A stretch of DNA of 64,000 bases, from positions 3,596,001 through 3,660,000 of the forward strand of contig NZ_CP016428.1 of NCBI RefSeq assembly GCF_001693385.1, given 5' to 3'. Below the pieces are notes generated by a model, which saw nothing but the letters and a program-made list of their open reading frames with translations, searched no databases and was not told where the DNA came from. Shown piece after piece: positions 18,870 to 28,877 of this stretch (positions are counted from its first letter, which is position 1; every line of letters starts with the position of its first letter). This DNA comes from Bradyrhizobium icense (lineage in GTDB: Bacteria; Pseudomonadota; Alphaproteobacteria; Rhizobiales; Xanthobacteraceae). The translations under genes were made by a program, and so were the position numbers.

Positions 18870-19814
18870 CTATTTCCCTGTCGTGACGAAGCCCAGGATC
18901 TGATCGGTCAGACGCGTGTCGGCAGTGTTGATCGAATACACCTCCGACATGTGACTGTGCTGCGGCAGCAGGATAGCGCGTGCGCATCCGCTGGTCCGTT
19001 TGCATGAGGCTCGCCTCCCGAGATCGAGCTGCACCACGAATCCTTCCGGATCCAGTTCGGCGGCAACCATCATCAGCGGAATGTCGGTCGTCGCCAGACC
19101 CCTCGATGAGGATCGTTCGGCATAGCGCGCGGCATCGTTACCAAAATAGGCGCGCTGGGTATCGGCGAGTGGCATTGCGGTCAGGTCGTAAATGCCCGAG
19201 ATCATGATCGCGCCGGCGAGGCCGCCGCCCTTGATCTTGTGAAGTTCGGGATGTGAAACATAGGTCGCGACGTGAACCGCGCCCGCGGAGTGCCCCATCA
19301 GAAAGATACGCGCACCATTGCCGCCGCGCTCGCCGATATTGTCCGCAACCCACTGCACCGCGGTGGCCAGATCCTCGGCGCCCGCCGGCCAGGGTGCTTG
19401 CGGTGCGAGGCGATAGGTCACGTTCACCCCGACAAAGCCGTTCTTTACCGCCCACAGCATGATGTTGTCATAGAATGGGCTGGTCGGCGTCGTGCGCTTG
19501 TTGCCACCCACATACGCGCCTGCATGTACATAGATCAGTACCGGCCGCGGAGATGCAGCCGTTTCCGGCATGAAAACATCGAGCAAGTTGCGGTCGGCCG
19601 GACCGTATTTGACGTCCCGCTCGACCCTGACACCTTGATAGGGCTCTTTTTCCTGCAGCGGCGCGTAGAGCGCGAAAGTCCTGGGCGGATCGATGACGCG
19701 GCCGAGTTCCAGCAGCGTCCGCGCGATATGCTCCGGCATCGGGCTCCGCTGCGCTTCGGCCGCGTTCGCGAACATTGCGGCCACAACGACCAAAACCAAT
19801 CTTGCTAGGGCCAT
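18870..19814 (-). CDS. Exported alpha/beta hydrolase (esterase/lipase)
   Basis: 314 aa. Signal peptide at 1-21 (MALARLVLVVVAAMFANAAEA). The fold is of the hormone-sensitive-lipase/BD-FAE type: oxyanion motif YVHAGAYVGG at 95-104 in place of HGGG, nucleophile GHSAG with Ser176, and a C-terminal His in LLPQHSHMSEV. It is probably a periplasmic carboxylesterase; the substrate is unknown. The 254 bases between this stop and the operon at 18615 hold no gene apart from the palindrome. Confidence 0.82.
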   Translation of the reverse strand: MALARLVLVVVAAMFANAAEAQRSPMPEHIARTLLELGRVIDPPRTFALYAPLQEKEPYQGVRVERDVKYGPADRNLLDVFMPETAASPRPVLIYVHAGAYVGGNKRTTPTSPFYDNIMLWAVKNGFVGVNVTYRLAPQAPWPAGAEDLATAVQWVADNIGERGGNGARIFLMGHSAGAVHVATYVSHPELHKIKGGGLAGAIMISGIYDLTAMPLADTQRAYFGNDAARYAERSSSRGLATTDIPLMMVAAELDPEGFVVQLDLGRRASCKRTSGCARAILLPQHSHMSEVYSINTADTRLTDQILGFVTTGK

Positions 19815-19942
19815 CCGGGCTCCCCGCGCATCGTCAAAACTGGCCTAGTCTGGCCGATCCGGCGCGGGATTGGCACCGAATTCACCGTGACGATTCGCTG
19901 CATTTGCGCTACCGAAAGGCTAACCTTTGGAGCCGAAATCAG

Positions 19943-21154
19943 ATGAGCCGCCGCGACCGAAAACCGTTAGCCAAGTCGCGCCCGCAAGCCGATCGCGCCA
20001 AAGGACCTGCCAAGGGATTCGCCAAGGGAGCTTCGCCGTTTCGAGGCAAGAAGCAAGGCGAGCGGCCGGTGGGCAAGCCACCGCGGTTCACTGAACCGCG
20101 GCGAGAGAAGCCGTCCTATGTGGCGGCAGAGCCCGAGAAGACAAAAGCCGAACCGCCGCTACCGACCAAGGTTCAGACCGTCGTCGTCACGGCGGACGAG
20201 AACAACATGCGGGTCGACCGCTTCCTCGAGGCACGCTTTCCCGGCCTGTCGTTCTCCCACATCCAGCGCATCGTCCGGAAGGGCGAGCTGCGCGTCAACG
20301 GCAAGCGCGCCGACAGCAAGGACCGGCTGGAAGAAGGCCAGAGCGTTCGCATCCCGCCGCTGCGGCTCGATGCGCCGAAGGGCGCGGGTGCGCTCTCGGA
20401 AGCCGCGACCAAGACGCTGCAGGCGCTGAAGGAGATGACGCTTTACGAAGACGCCGACGTGCTGGTGCTGAACAAGCCGGCGGGGCTTGCGGTGCAGGGC
20501 GGGTCCGGCATCACGCGCAACGTCGACCAGATGCTGGAGGTGATGCGCGATGCCAAGGGGCAGAAGCCGCGGCTGGTGCATCGGCTCGACAGGGAAACAT
20601 CGGGCTGTCTGCTGGTCGCCAAGACCCGCTTTGCTGCAACTGCCCTGACCGGGTCGTTCCGCCACCGCTCCGCGCGCAAGATTTACTGGGCGCTGGTGGC
20701 CGGCGTGCCGAAGCCGAAGCAGGGCCGCATCTCGACCTATCTCGCCAAGGAGGAAAGCGAGGAGGACAGCATCATGCGGGTCGCTAAACATGGCGACGAG
20801 GGCGCGAGCCACGCGGTGACCTATTACGCCGTGGTCGAGACCTCGGCGCAGAAGCTCGCCTGGGTGTCGCTGAAGCCGGTCACCGGGCGAACCCACCAGT
20901 TGCGCGCCCACATGGCGCACATCGACCACGCCATCGTCGGCGATCCCAAATATTTCAACAAGGAGAACTGGGATCTGCCGGGCGGGCTTCAGAACCGGCT
21001 GCATCTCTTGGCGCGGCGGCTCGTGATCCCGCATCCGCGCGGCGGCGTCATCGATGTCAGCGCGCCGCTGCCGCCGCACATGCTGCAGTCCTGGAACCTG
21101 CTCGGACTGGAGCATGATCGGTTCGATCCGATCGAGAACGCTCCGGAGGAGTAG
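19943..21154 (+). CDS. RluA-family 23S rRNA pseudouridine synthase (RluC/RluD-like)
   Basis: 403 aa. A lysine/glycine/proline-rich N-terminal tail (1-75), S4 RNA-binding domain at about 88-140 (VDRFLEARFPGLSFSHIQRIVRKGELRVNG), and the catalytic domain with HRLDRETSG, whose Asp216 is the nucleophile. It isomerises uridine in 23S rRNA, most like RluC. ATG 19943 was chosen; an upstream in-frame start at 19775 lies inside the divergent esterase. The basic N-terminal extension is unusually long. Confidence 0.9.
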   Translation: MSRRDRKPLAKSRPQADRAKGPAKGFAKGASPFRGKKQGERPVGKPPRFTEPRREKPSYVAAEPEKTKAEPPLPTKVQTVVVTADENNMRVDRFLEARFPGLSFSHIQRIVRKGELRVNGKRADSKDRLEEGQSVRIPPLRLDAPKGAGALSEAATKTLQALKEMTLYEDADVLVLNKPAGLAVQGGSGITRNVDQMLEVMRDAKGQKPRLVHRLDRETSGCLLVAKTRFAATALTGSFRHRSARKIYWALVAGVPKPKQGRISTYLAKEESEEDSIMRVAKHGDEGASHAVTYYAVVETSAQKLAWVSLKPVTGRTHQLRAHMAHIDHAIVGDPKYFNKENWDLPGGLQNRLHLLARRLVIPHPRGGVIDVSAPLPPHMLQSWNLLGLEHDRFDPIENAPEE

Positions 21155-21300
21155 CGGCGACGGCGATACCGGCGAGCGGAACCCGGCTTCAGCCGGTAGA
21201 ACCGGCATCGCAGTTTGTCGGCCTAACGTCCTCATCGCCTTTATTTGCATCCACCGGCATCGTATTGTCAGGCTTGGATTATCCGACTGCTGGACACCGC

Positions 21301-22074
21301 ATGCGTGAACTATTCGATGAAGTCGCTGGACAGTCTCCGCTCGATCCGCAGGAGTCGGTGCGTCGCGCCACCCGCGCGCCCCAGCGCAAGCGCTTCTACA
21401 GGGAAGCCGGCGTCGCGCCGGCCGATGGCGGGTTTGGCGTGACGCTGGACGGCAAGCCGATCCGCACGCCTTCCGGCCGCCAGGTCATAGCGCCAGCCGG
21501 CGCCATCGCCGAGCACATCGCTGCGGAATGGAATGCGCAAGGCGAGATCATCGATCCCCTGACCATGCCGCTGACGCGCTTCGCCAACTCTGTCGCAGAG
21601 GTCGCCGATCGCGTCGATGCCGTGGCGGACGATGTCGCAAAATATCTCGGCTCCGACTTGCTGTTCTATCGCGCCGGCCATCCCGAGGCGCTGGTCGCCC
21701 GCGAAGCGGCGCATTGGGACCCGGTGCTGTCATGGGCTGCGAACGAGCTCGGGGCTCATTTCATCCTGTCGGAGGGGATCGTGCATGTGACCCAGCCGGA
21801 GCAGGCGATCAAGGCTGCCCGTAGCGTGTTTCCGGCCGACCCCTGGGCAGTGGCGGCGCTGCATGTTGTGACGACGTTGACAGGCTCCGCGCTACTGGCG
21901 CTGGCGTTGCTGCATGGTGTCCGCGATCCCGATCAGGTCTGGGCGGCGGCCCATGTCGATGACGACTGGAACGCCGAGAAATGGGGCGTGGACGAGGAGG
22001 TGGCGGCTCGCCGGGCCGCCCGTCTGGTCGATTTCCGGGCCGCGGTGACCATTCTGGACGCCCTGAAGGCTTAA
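21301..22074 (+). CDS. ATP12-family F1-ATPase assembly chaperone
   Basis: 257 aa, ATP12 family: KRFYREAGVAPADGGFGVTLDGKPIRTPSG, AEWNAQGEIIDPLTMPLTRFANS, DLLFYRAGHPEALVARE. In mitochondria ATP12 binds F1 alpha; alphaproteobacterial homologues are assumed to assist ATP synthase assembly. ATG 21301 gives MRELFDEVAGQSPLDPQES, the common rhizobial start. It sits between the RluA gene and the FliK-like gene. Confidence 0.9.
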   Translation: MRELFDEVAGQSPLDPQESVRRATRAPQRKRFYREAGVAPADGGFGVTLDGKPIRTPSGRQVIAPAGAIAEHIAAEWNAQGEIIDPLTMPLTRFANSVAEVADRVDAVADDVAKYLGSDLLFYRAGHPEALVAREAAHWDPVLSWAANELGAHFILSEGIVHVTQPEQAIKAARSVFPADPWAVAALHVVTTLTGSALLALALLHGVRDPDQVWAAAHVDDDWNAEKWGVDEEVAARRAARLVDFRAAVTILDALKA

Positions 22075-22148
22075 GCGCCGTCCGCCGCGGTTAAGGAGAG
22101 GTTTACGACGCCGGGTTAGCCTTCGCACCTGGGCCGAGACCTCAAGAC

Positions 22149-23735
22149 ATGGCGAATTCGATCAATCCCGTTCTGCCGGTGCTTGCCGCCCAAGAGGCTG
22201 GCGGCATTGCGCCTGAACTCGTGCTGCAGCCGGGCAGCGTGGTCAACGCCCAGGTCCTGAAAGTGCTGTCTGCCGATCTCGTGCGGATTGCGATCGCCAG
22301 CCTCTCGATCGACGTGGCCACGGAAATTCCGTTGCAGCAGGGCCAGAACCTGCAGCTCGCGGTATCGCAGACCAAGGACGGCATCCGCCTGGCCGTGGTC
22401 GGGCAGGGCAGTGATGCCGCCGGGGCATCCGCCGACGCCGTCACCTTGTCATCCAATGCGCTGGCCGAGGCCGCAGCCAATCGGCCGGCCATCGTCTCAG
22501 TGAAGAACGTGCTGACGCCGCTGGAGCGCGCGGCCGTCTCCGCCGCCGCCCAGGCCGCTGCGACCGAACAGGACAGCCTGGCGCCGTTGTTTGCCAATCT
22601 GGGGGCGGCGATTTCGTCCAGCAATCTGCCGCCGAAATTGCAAGCGGCGATCGCGCAGGTGCTGGCGCAACAGACCAGTCTCGATCAGAACCTCGATGGC
22701 GCCGACATCAAGACGGCGTTCCAGAAGTCTGGAATATTCCTCGAAACCTCGCTGGCGTCGGGCACGGTATCTCCAAGCGGCGTACCCGACTTAAAGGCCG
22801 CGCTGATCGTGCTGCGTCAGACGCTGCAGTCGGCGCTCGGCGTCAATTCGACGACCGCGCCGCCGGCGACACCGGCCGGGGCGCAACAGACTGCGCCGCC
22901 ACAGGCCGTCGCGAGCCTCGCGCCGTCTTTGTCGCCCAACGTCGATGTGCCGGAAATCCTGCTGCCGCAGGCGCGATTGCTTGCAGCCGAAAATCTCGCG
23001 CTGCCGGCTCACGCCGCCCGAAGCCCGCTGGCGACCCCGCCTTCGGCCGGCGCAACGCTGAACCTTCTGCAGGAAGCGCTGCAGGAACTCGGCGTTCCCG
23101 TCAGGGCTGCCACCGCCGCGTCGAAAGACGTTCGGGCCGGCGACGTCACCTTCCACACCAACACGCCGCCGCCGCCGATCCGCGGCGGACTGCCGACCGC
23201 ACAGCCGATCGCCTCGCCCAGCATCGCGCCGCATGCGCCGCTCGAGGCGACCGCGCACCATCTGCTTGATGATACCGATGCTGCCATCGCGCGGCAGACG
23301 CTGCTGCAGGTCGCCTCCTTGCCCGATCGCATCGATGCGGGGCCGAAAGCTGACGTCACCGCGCCACGCTGGAATTTCGAAATTCCCTTCGTGACGCCGC
23401 AGGGCACCGCGATGGCGCAGTTCGAGATTTCCCGCGATAGCGGCAGCGAAGCCGTCGAGGCGGTCAAGCGGGTGTGGCGGGCGCGATTTTCGCTCGACGT
23501 CGAGCCGGCCGGCCCGGTTCACGCGCTGATATCGCTGACCGGCGAAAAGACTTCGGTGCGGATCTGGGCGGAACGACCGGCGACCGCAGAGCAACTGCGT
23601 GCCGGGACCTCGCAGCTGAGCGAGGCGCTCAGCCGCGCCGAGTTGCAGCCCGGCGATATCGTGATCCGCGACGGCGCGCCGCCGCAGGCCGCACCCGCGG
23701 CCCGTGCCGGCCATTTTCTGGACCGCGCGCTATGA
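22149..23735 (+). CDS. fliK: FliK-like flagellar hook-length control protein
   Basis: 528 aa. An N-terminal alanine-rich region contains a LonN/OB-like start ([22 protein letters not shown]), the middle is proline/alanine-rich and low complexity, and the C-terminal Flg_hook domain spans about 420-505 ([48 protein letters not shown]). In flagellar systems FliK measures the hook and triggers the FlhB specificity switch. No other flagellar genes are nearby except the FlhB-like fragment overlapping by 4 nt, so assignment to a flagellum is by homology only. Confidence 0.75.
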   Translation: MANSINPVLPVLAAQEAGGIAPELVLQPGSVVNAQVLKVLSADLVRIAIASLSIDVATEIPLQQGQNLQLAVSQTKDGIRLAVVGQGSDAAGASADAVTLSSNALAEAAANRPAIVSVKNVLTPLERAAVSAAAQAAATEQDSLAPLFANLGAAISSSNLPPKLQAAIAQVLAQQTSLDQNLDGADIKTAFQKSGIFLETSLASGTVSPSGVPDLKAALIVLRQTLQSALGVNSTTAPPATPAGAQQTAPPQAVASLAPSLSPNVDVPEILLPQARLLAAENLALPAHAARSPLATPPSAGATLNLLQEALQELGVPVRAATAASKDVRAGDVTFHTNTPPPPIRGGLPTAQPIASPSIAPHAPLEATAHHLLDDTDAAIARQTLLQVASLPDRIDAGPKADVTAPRWNFEIPFVTPQGTAMAQFEISRDSGSEAVEAVKRVWRARFSLDVEPAGPVHALISLTGEKTSVRIWAERPATAEQLRAGTSQLSEALSRAELQPGDIVIRDGAPPQAAPAARAGHFLDRAL

Positions 23736-23998
23736 GCGTCGAGACCAGAAGCAAGCTTGCGGTCGCGCTGCATTATGACAAGACCGGCGCGCCGCGGGTC
23801 GTCGCGAAGGGCAAGGGCGTCATCGGTGCGAAGATCATCGAGCTCGCCCGGGAACACGATATTCCGATCGAGGAGAACGAGGTGCTGGCGGGCGCCTTGT
23901 CCCATGTCGAGATCGGCGACGAAATCCCGCCGGAGCTCTACAAGGCAGTCGCCGAAGTGCTGATCTTCGTGCTGCGGCTGTCGGGCCGGATCCGGTGA
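23732..23998 (+). CDS. Stand-alone FlhB C-terminal cytoplasmic domain (FlhX-type)
   Basis: 88 aa: [64 protein letters not shown]. This corresponds to the part of FlhB/YscU after its autocleavage site; the NPTH motif itself is replaced by RSKLA. Such stand-alone copies can substitute for the FlhB C domain in some bacteria (established for FlhX-type proteins). ATGA overlap with the FliK-like gene couples a switch substrate to its ruler protein. Confidence 0.88.
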   Translation: MSVETRSKLAVALHYDKTGAPRVVAKGKGVIGAKIIELAREHDIPIEENEVLAGALSHVEIGDEIPPELYKAVAEVLIFVLRLSGRIR

Positions 23999-24130
23999 TT
24001 GCTGTGGTTTTTCGCGCGAGCGGATGCCGGCTTGCGCCGGGAACACGGATCAAAGTAAGGGCCACTTGTCATAGTTTTTCCACGATGCCATCCGCATCGT
24101 CGGCATTCCTCAACCAGTTCGGATATCCTC

Positions 24131-24949
24131 GTGATCAATCGTCGTCATGCGCTCGGCCTGCTTACTGCGACCACGCTGTTGCCCGCGCGCGCCCTTGCCA
24201 ACGTCTCCTATCAGCGCAGCGAGTTTCGCGACGATCTGGCCAAGCGCTTTTTCGATCTCGGCACGACCGGCACCTTCGTTGGCTACAAGGTGGATGATTA
24301 CCTGATCATCGCCAGCGACAAGGTGCGCTCGGGCGAGGGCAGGCTACCGGCCTCGACGTTCAAGATTCCGAATTCGATCATTGCGCTGGAAACTGGCGTG
24401 GTCGAGGACCCCGACAAGGACGTCTTCAAGTGGGATGGCGTAAAGCGCAGCATCGAGCCCTGGAACAAGGATCACACGTTGCGCTCGGCGATCGCGGCCT
24501 CCGCAGTGCCGGTCTATCAGGAAATTGCCCGGCGCATCGGGCAGGAGCGCATGCAGAAATATGTCGACCTGTTCGACTATGGCAACCGCGACATCGGCGG
24601 CGGCATCGACCAGTTCTGGCTGACCGGCAACCTGCGCATCGACCCGATCCAGCAGATCGATTTCGTCGACCGGCTGCGGCGCGGCGTGCTGCCGGTCTCC
24701 AAGCGCAGCCAGGAATTGACACGCGACATTCTTCCCGTGACGAAGGTCGGCGACGCCACCATCCGCGCCAAGAGCGGCTTGCTGGGCGCCGAGCAAGGCA
24801 AGCCGTCCTTGGCCTGGATGGTCGGTTGGGCCGAGAAGGGCAGCCAGCAGACGGTGTTCGCCATGAACGTGGACTGCAAGGAGCAAAGCCACATCGCCGC
24901 GCGCATGACGGTCGTGCAGCAATGCCTAGCCGATATCGTGGCGATCTAA
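24131..24949 (+). CDS. Class D (OXA-type) beta-lactamase
   Basis: 272 aa, GTG start. Signal-like N terminus with twin arginines (INRRHALGLLTATTLLPARALA). All class D motifs are present: STFK at 75-78 with nucleophile Ser75 and the lysine to be carboxylated, SAV at 124-126, YGN at 150-152, Trp163, and KSG at 214-216 in place of the usual KTG. It is expected to acylate and hydrolyse beta-lactams in the periplasm. It is a chromosomal gene with no mobile element attached. The spectrum cannot be read from sequence. Confidence 0.88.
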   Translation: MINRRHALGLLTATTLLPARALANVSYQRSEFRDDLAKRFFDLGTTGTFVGYKVDDYLIIASDKVRSGEGRLPASTFKIPNSIIALETGVVEDPDKDVFKWDGVKRSIEPWNKDHTLRSAIAASAVPVYQEIARRIGQERMQKYVDLFDYGNRDIGGGIDQFWLTGNLRIDPIQQIDFVDRLRRGVLPVSKRSQELTRDILPVTKVGDATIRAKSGLLGAEQGKPSLAWMVGWAEKGSQQTVFAMNVDCKEQSHIAARMTVVQQCLADIVAI

Positions 24950-24961
24950 CCTAACTCGCTG

Positions 24962-25450
24962 CTAGCGCCGGTTGAGCGCCAGCGAGACCGCCGTGACGTT
25001 GGTGCCCTGGGGCTGGATCGACACCGTCTGCCTGCCGCCGCGGGTGGTCAGCGACAGATGGGCCGAAAAATTGTCGCCTCGGGCGGCAGCCTCGACATGA
25101 TCGCCGGCGGCGCGCCCGGTAAGCGTTCCGGAAGCGTTGCGGCTCGCTTCGCTCCATGAGCCCGAAATCGCGCCGCCACGGTATTCGACTTCGCTTGCGA
25201 GATCGAAATTGTAACTCTGGCTCGCGCCTCTCAGATTGAGTTGAAGCTGATCGCCCCTTCCAGCGACGTCGTACGACGCGCGGCAGCGCAATTGCTCGCT
25301 TTGTCCGTCACTGGTGCTGAGCACGCCGCCGCCCGACCATGTACCCGCCATGGCGGCGAAGGGCGAGGCGGATGCGGCGAGCGCTGCGCTGCCGGTCAGG
25401 CTGAGCGATGCCAAGAGAAGCGCTGCTCTCGTGAGACTGGATCCGTACAT
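24962..25450 (-). CDS. Exported hypothetical protein
   Basis: 162 aa. Signal peptide at 1-25 (SLTRAALLLASLSLTGSAALAA), then a small beta-rich domain: FAAMAGTWSGGGVLSTSDGQSEQLRCRASYDV, LNLRGASQSYNFDLASEVEYRGGAISGSWSE. It resembles small secreted rhizobial proteins annotated only as hypothetical. GGAGG lies 8 bases before ATG 25450 on the minus strand, which fixes the start. It is convergent with the beta-lactamase gene, 12 bases apart. Confidence 0.75.
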   Translation of the reverse strand: MYGSSLTRAALLLASLSLTGSAALAASASPFAAMAGTWSGGGVLSTSDGQSEQLRCRASYDVAGRGDQLQLNLRGASQSYNFDLASEVEYRGGAISGSWSEASRNASGTLTGRAAGDHVEAAARGDNFSAHLSLTTRGGRQTVSIQPQGTNVTAVSLALNRR

Positions 25451-25670
25451 CTGATTGCCTCCTTCGGTTTGGCAACTAACGTCCAAACCAGCAGCGGGTT
25501 CATGGTTCCGCCGTCGGCACGCTTTGAAGGCGAGGTTCCGTTGCCTGAGATTGCAGCAATGCCTCTCCGATATCCGGACGGAGCAATCGCATATGCGGTC
25601 ATTCTGCTGGTTCGGTAGCTGATCGGTCCACAAGCCCGGCCGTGACGCGAAGAAGCTGCTCGCAAAGAGC

Positions 25671-25695
25671 CTGAAAATGCCGGTTGCATTTTCAG
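25671..25695. other. Intergenic hairpin
   Basis: Perfect 10-bp inverted repeat CTGAAAATGC / GCATTTTCAG with a 5-nt loop, extended by AGCCT/AGGCT outside a 3-nt bulge. It lies just downstream of the minus-strand hydrolase gene. No T tract follows on either strand, so its role as a terminator is uncertain. The rest of 25451-25718 shows nothing else. Confidence 0.5.
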
Positions 25696-25718
25696 TCAGG
25701 CTCTAAGGGCAGGTACGA

Positions 25719-26720
25719 CTACCCGAGCTTCAACAACGCCTGCAGGAAGTCGCTCACCGCTTTCCGCGCTTCCTGCGCGGTGGCCGGGTTGCCGCCGACG
25801 TGCGGATTGAGCGCGATGCAGGCATCCTTGTAGGTGAAGGGCGCCTTGGTGTCGTCGTTCATCAACACGCCGCCTTCGCCTTCCTTGAGGCGACAATTGC
25901 GCGCGGTTTGCGCATTGGCGGAAACGGCAAGCCTGCTGACGCCGAGCAGGCCGACGTCGAAGCCGTGCGGCGAATCCGGATATTCGGTCAGCACGACGTC
26001 GCGCTTGGCTTCCTGCAGGCGGACGAGATAGGCCTTGCAGCTTGCGACGGGATTGTAGTCGTCGGGCGTGCCGTGAAAAATGCGGATCGGGCGCGCCACG
26101 ACGTCGGTGTCGGTAGCATAGGTCGTGGAGCAATCCGGATAGAACGGAATATAGGCGGCGAATTGCGCCCCGGACTTGTTCCAGAGCTTGTGGAAGCGCT
26201 CGAGGCTGGCGTAGAGCGTGGCCTGTCCGCCGCGTGAAAATCCCATCAGCACGATGCGATCAGGGTCGACGCGCGGATGCTTGGCAAGAATATCCAGCGC
26301 GCGGTAGATGTCGACGATGAAGTTGAGCCGGCCTAGCAGGGCCTGGTTCGGGCCGACCATCGTCAGCCCGCGCCCGCTGAAGCCGTCGATGACGAAGGTC
26401 GAAATCCCCATTGCATTGAAGTGGCGCACCCACGGATCCATCGCGGCGCCGACGCCGCTCGAGCCGTGCATCAGTACCACCACGGGGAGTTTGCCGGTGC
26501 CTTGCGCGATGCGGAATTGGCCGGCGACGGTGACCTGCTTGCCGTTGGTATCGCCGGTCAAAAATTGCTGGTCGGAAATCGTCAGCGACGGGATCGCGTA
26601 AATCTCGGTGCGCGCGGCGACGTCTTTCGGGATCGATTGCGCTGACGTTTCGATGCAGGTGAATAGCGTAGCGGTACAAAGAATCGCAGCTCCCGCTGCG
26701 ACGCGCCAACCCGTCAGCAT
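25719..26720 (-). CDS. Exported dienelactone-hydrolase-like alpha/beta hydrolase
   Basis: 333 aa. Signal peptide at about 1-28 (AAGAAILCTATLFTCIETSAQ). Alpha/beta hydrolase core: VVVLMHGSSGVG at 81-92, nucleophile GFSRGG with Ser162, an acid residue near IFHGTPDDYNPV, and His in YPDSPHGFDVG. It matches the dienelactone hydrolase branch. Cysteines CSTTY, ASCKA and ARNC suggest periplasmic disulfides. The substrate is unknown. Confidence 0.82.
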   Translation of the reverse strand: MLTGWRVAAGAAILCTATLFTCIETSAQSIPKDVAARTEIYAIPSLTISDQQFLTGDTNGKQVTVAGQFRIAQGTGKLPVVVLMHGSSGVGAAMDPWVRHFNAMGISTFVIDGFSGRGLTMVGPNQALLGRLNFIVDIYRALDILAKHPRVDPDRIVLMGFSRGGQATLYASLERFHKLWNKSGAQFAAYIPFYPDCSTTYATDTDVVARPIRIFHGTPDDYNPVASCKAYLVRLQEAKRDVVLTEYPDSPHGFDVGLLGVSRLAVSANAQTARNCRLKEGEGGVLMNDDTKAPFTYKDACIALNPHVGGNPATAQEARKAVSDFLQALLKLG

Positions 26721-26788
26721 CTGTTTCCCCCAATATTGGCCGTCCTGCGGCAGCCTTAGGGAGACTACATCAAGCTACAGATCGGCTG

Positions 26789-27196
26789 TCAATTCGAAGG
26801 CTTCCCGATCCGGCCCAGATGCGTGAAACCAAAACCGGTGGCGTATTTCAGCCCGTAGCCCAGCGCGCGGTCGAAGCCGATATGGGCCAGCCAGATCATG
26901 GCGATCGAGAGTGTGAGCGGCGCGGCAGTGGCAAATCCGGTCGTCATGATCGCCATCGGCGCGAGGTAGCTGTGGGCGGTGTTGTAGACGAGGGCGCCGG
27001 TTCGCGGTCCTCCCAGATAGGCGGCAAAGCTCAAGTCCGGCACGAAGAACAGCAGGGCGTAGACCCACCACGATCCGTCCCAGATATAATAAAGCAGCGT
27101 CATACCGATAAAGAGCGCTAATCCCTCCAGCCGCAGCACCGTTCGCGCACCCCCTGTAACGGCGCCCGAGGTGTCGGCGCTTGCGGTATCGGTCAT
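26789..27196 (-). CDS. DUF4260 integral membrane protein
   Basis: 135 aa with four hydrophobic segments ([80 protein letters not shown]). The last stretch, [14 protein letters not shown], is diagnostic of DUF4260. Function is unknown. ATG 27196 follows GGGGAACGGA; an alternative start at 27223 would add nine residues. It is divergent from pccB. Confidence 0.78.
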   Translation of the reverse strand: MTDTASADTSGAVTGGARTVLRLEGLALFIGMTLLYYIWDGSWWVYALLFFVPDLSFAAYLGGPRTGALVYNTAHSYLAPMAIMTTGFATAAPLTLSIAMIWLAHIGFDRALGYGLKYATGFGFTHLGRIGKPSN

Positions 27197-27334
27197 TCCG
27201 TTCCCCATAGTCAGGATGCGCATATAGGGGGCGCCGGACCGCGGTACCAGAGGCGGGATGAGGGTGTTTCCGCTTCCGAAAATGCCGTGTTAGAAGGCCT
27301 TCAAATCGTTACTCAAAAGGCGGGCGGAAGCAGC

Positions 27335-28867
27335 ATGAAGGATATCCTGGACACCCTCGAAGAACGGCGCGCCGGCGCCAAGCTGGGCGGCGGCGAAAAG
27401 CGCATCGAGGCGCAGCACGCTCGCGGAAAATTGACCGCGCGGGAGCGCATCGAGCTTCTGCTCGACAAGGGCTCGTTCGAGGAGTTCGACATGTTCGTCG
27501 AGCACCGCTCGACCGAATTCGGCATGGAGAAGACGAAGGTGCCGGGCGATGGCGTCGTCACCGGCTGGGGCACCGTCAACGGCCGCAAGACCTTTGTGTT
27601 CGCCAAGGATTTTACCGTGTTCGGCGGCTCGCTGTCGGAAACCCACGCGCTGAAAATCACAAAGCTGCAGGATATGGCGATGAAGGCGAGGGCGCCGATC
27701 ATCGGCCTCTACGATGCCGGCGGCGCGCGCATCCAGGAGGGCGTGGCGGCGCTCGCAGGCTATTCCTACGTGTTCCGCCGCAATGTCATTGCCTCGGGCG
27801 TGATCCCGCAGATCTCCGTCATCATGGGGCCATGCGCCGGCGGCGACGTCTATTCGCCCGCCATGACCGACTTCATCTTCATGGTGAAGAACACCAGCTA
27901 CATGTTCGTGACCGGACCCGACGTGGTGAAGACCGTCACCAACGAGGTGGTCACGGCCGAAGAACTCGGCGGCGCCTCGGTCCACGCCACGCGCTCCTCG
28001 ATCGCGGACGGCGCGTTCGAGAACGACGTCGAGACGCTGTTGCAGATGCGCCGGCTGATCGATTTCCTGCCCTCCAACAACACCGACGGCGTGCCGGAAT
28101 GGCCGAGTTTTGACGACATCGGCCGCGTGGACATGTCGCTGGACACGCTGATCCCGGACAATCCGAACAAGCCCTACGACATGAAGGAGCTGATCCTCAA
28201 GGTGGTGGACGAGGGCGACTTCTTCGAGATCTCGGAAGCGTTTGCGAAGAACATCGTCACCGGCTTTGGCCGCATCGCCGGCCGCACCGTCGGCTTCGTC
28301 GCCAACCAGCCGATGGTGCTGGCGGGTGTGCTCGACAGCGACGCCTCGCGGAAAGCCGCGCGCTTTGTCCGTTTTTGTGATGCCTTCAACATCCCGATCG
28401 TGACGTTCGTCGACGTGCCGGGCTTCCTGCCGGGCACAGCTCAAGAGTATGGCGGCCTGATCAAGCACGGCGCGAAGCTGCTGTTCGCCTACTCGCAATG
28501 CACGGTGCCGCTCGTCACCGTCATTACGCGCAAGGCCTATGGCGGCGCCTTCGACGTCATGGCGTCCAAGGAAATCGGCGCCGACATGAACTACGCCTGG
28601 CCGACCGCGCAGATCGCTGTCATGGGCGCCAAGGGCGCCGTCGAAATCATCTTCCGCAGCGACATGAACGATCCCGAGGCGATCGCCAAGCGCACCAAGG
28701 AATACGAAGACCGCTTCCTGTCCCCCTTCATCGCCGCCGAACGCGGCTATATCGACGACGTCATCATGCCGCATTCGACCAGGAAGCGGATTGCAAGGGC
28801 GCTGGCGATGCTGAAAGACAAGAAGGTGGAAATGCCGGCGAAGAAGCACGACAATTTGCCGTTGTGA
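27335..28867 (+). CDS. pccB: Propionyl-CoA carboxylase beta subunit
   Basis: 510 aa biotin-dependent carboxyltransferase, the family's usual length. It has the two crotonase-like halves ([118 protein letters not shown]). It converts propionyl-CoA to methylmalonyl-CoA together with PccA, which is not in the window. ATG 27335 was chosen over an in-frame start at 27287. The next gene starts 10 bases after its stop. Confidence 0.95.
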   Translation: MKDILDTLEERRAGAKLGGGEKRIEAQHARGKLTARERIELLLDKGSFEEFDMFVEHRSTEFGMEKTKVPGDGVVTGWGTVNGRKTFVFAKDFTVFGGSLSETHALKITKLQDMAMKARAPIIGLYDAGGARIQEGVAALAGYSYVFRRNVIASGVIPQISVIMGPCAGGDVYSPAMTDFIFMVKNTSYMFVTGPDVVKTVTNEVVTAEELGGASVHATRSSIADGAFENDVETLLQMRRLIDFLPSNNTDGVPEWPSFDDIGRVDMSLDTLIPDNPNKPYDMKELILKVVDEGDFFEISEAFAKNIVTGFGRIAGRTVGFVANQPMVLAGVLDSDASRKAARFVRFCDAFNIPIVTFVDVPGFLPGTAQEYGGLIKHGAKLLFAYSQCTVPLVTVITRKAYGGAFDVMASKEIGADMNYAWPTAQIAVMGAKGAVEIIFRSDMNDPEAIAKRTKEYEDRFLSPFIAAERGYIDDVIMPHSTRKRIARALAMLKDKKVEMPAKKHDNLPL

Positions 28868-28877
28868 GGGCACGCAA

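Noticed and set aside
23732..23998. Type III secretion YscU/HrcU fragment
   Set aside because: Context is a FliK-like gene, so the flagellar FlhB reading is simpler; no secretion genes are near.
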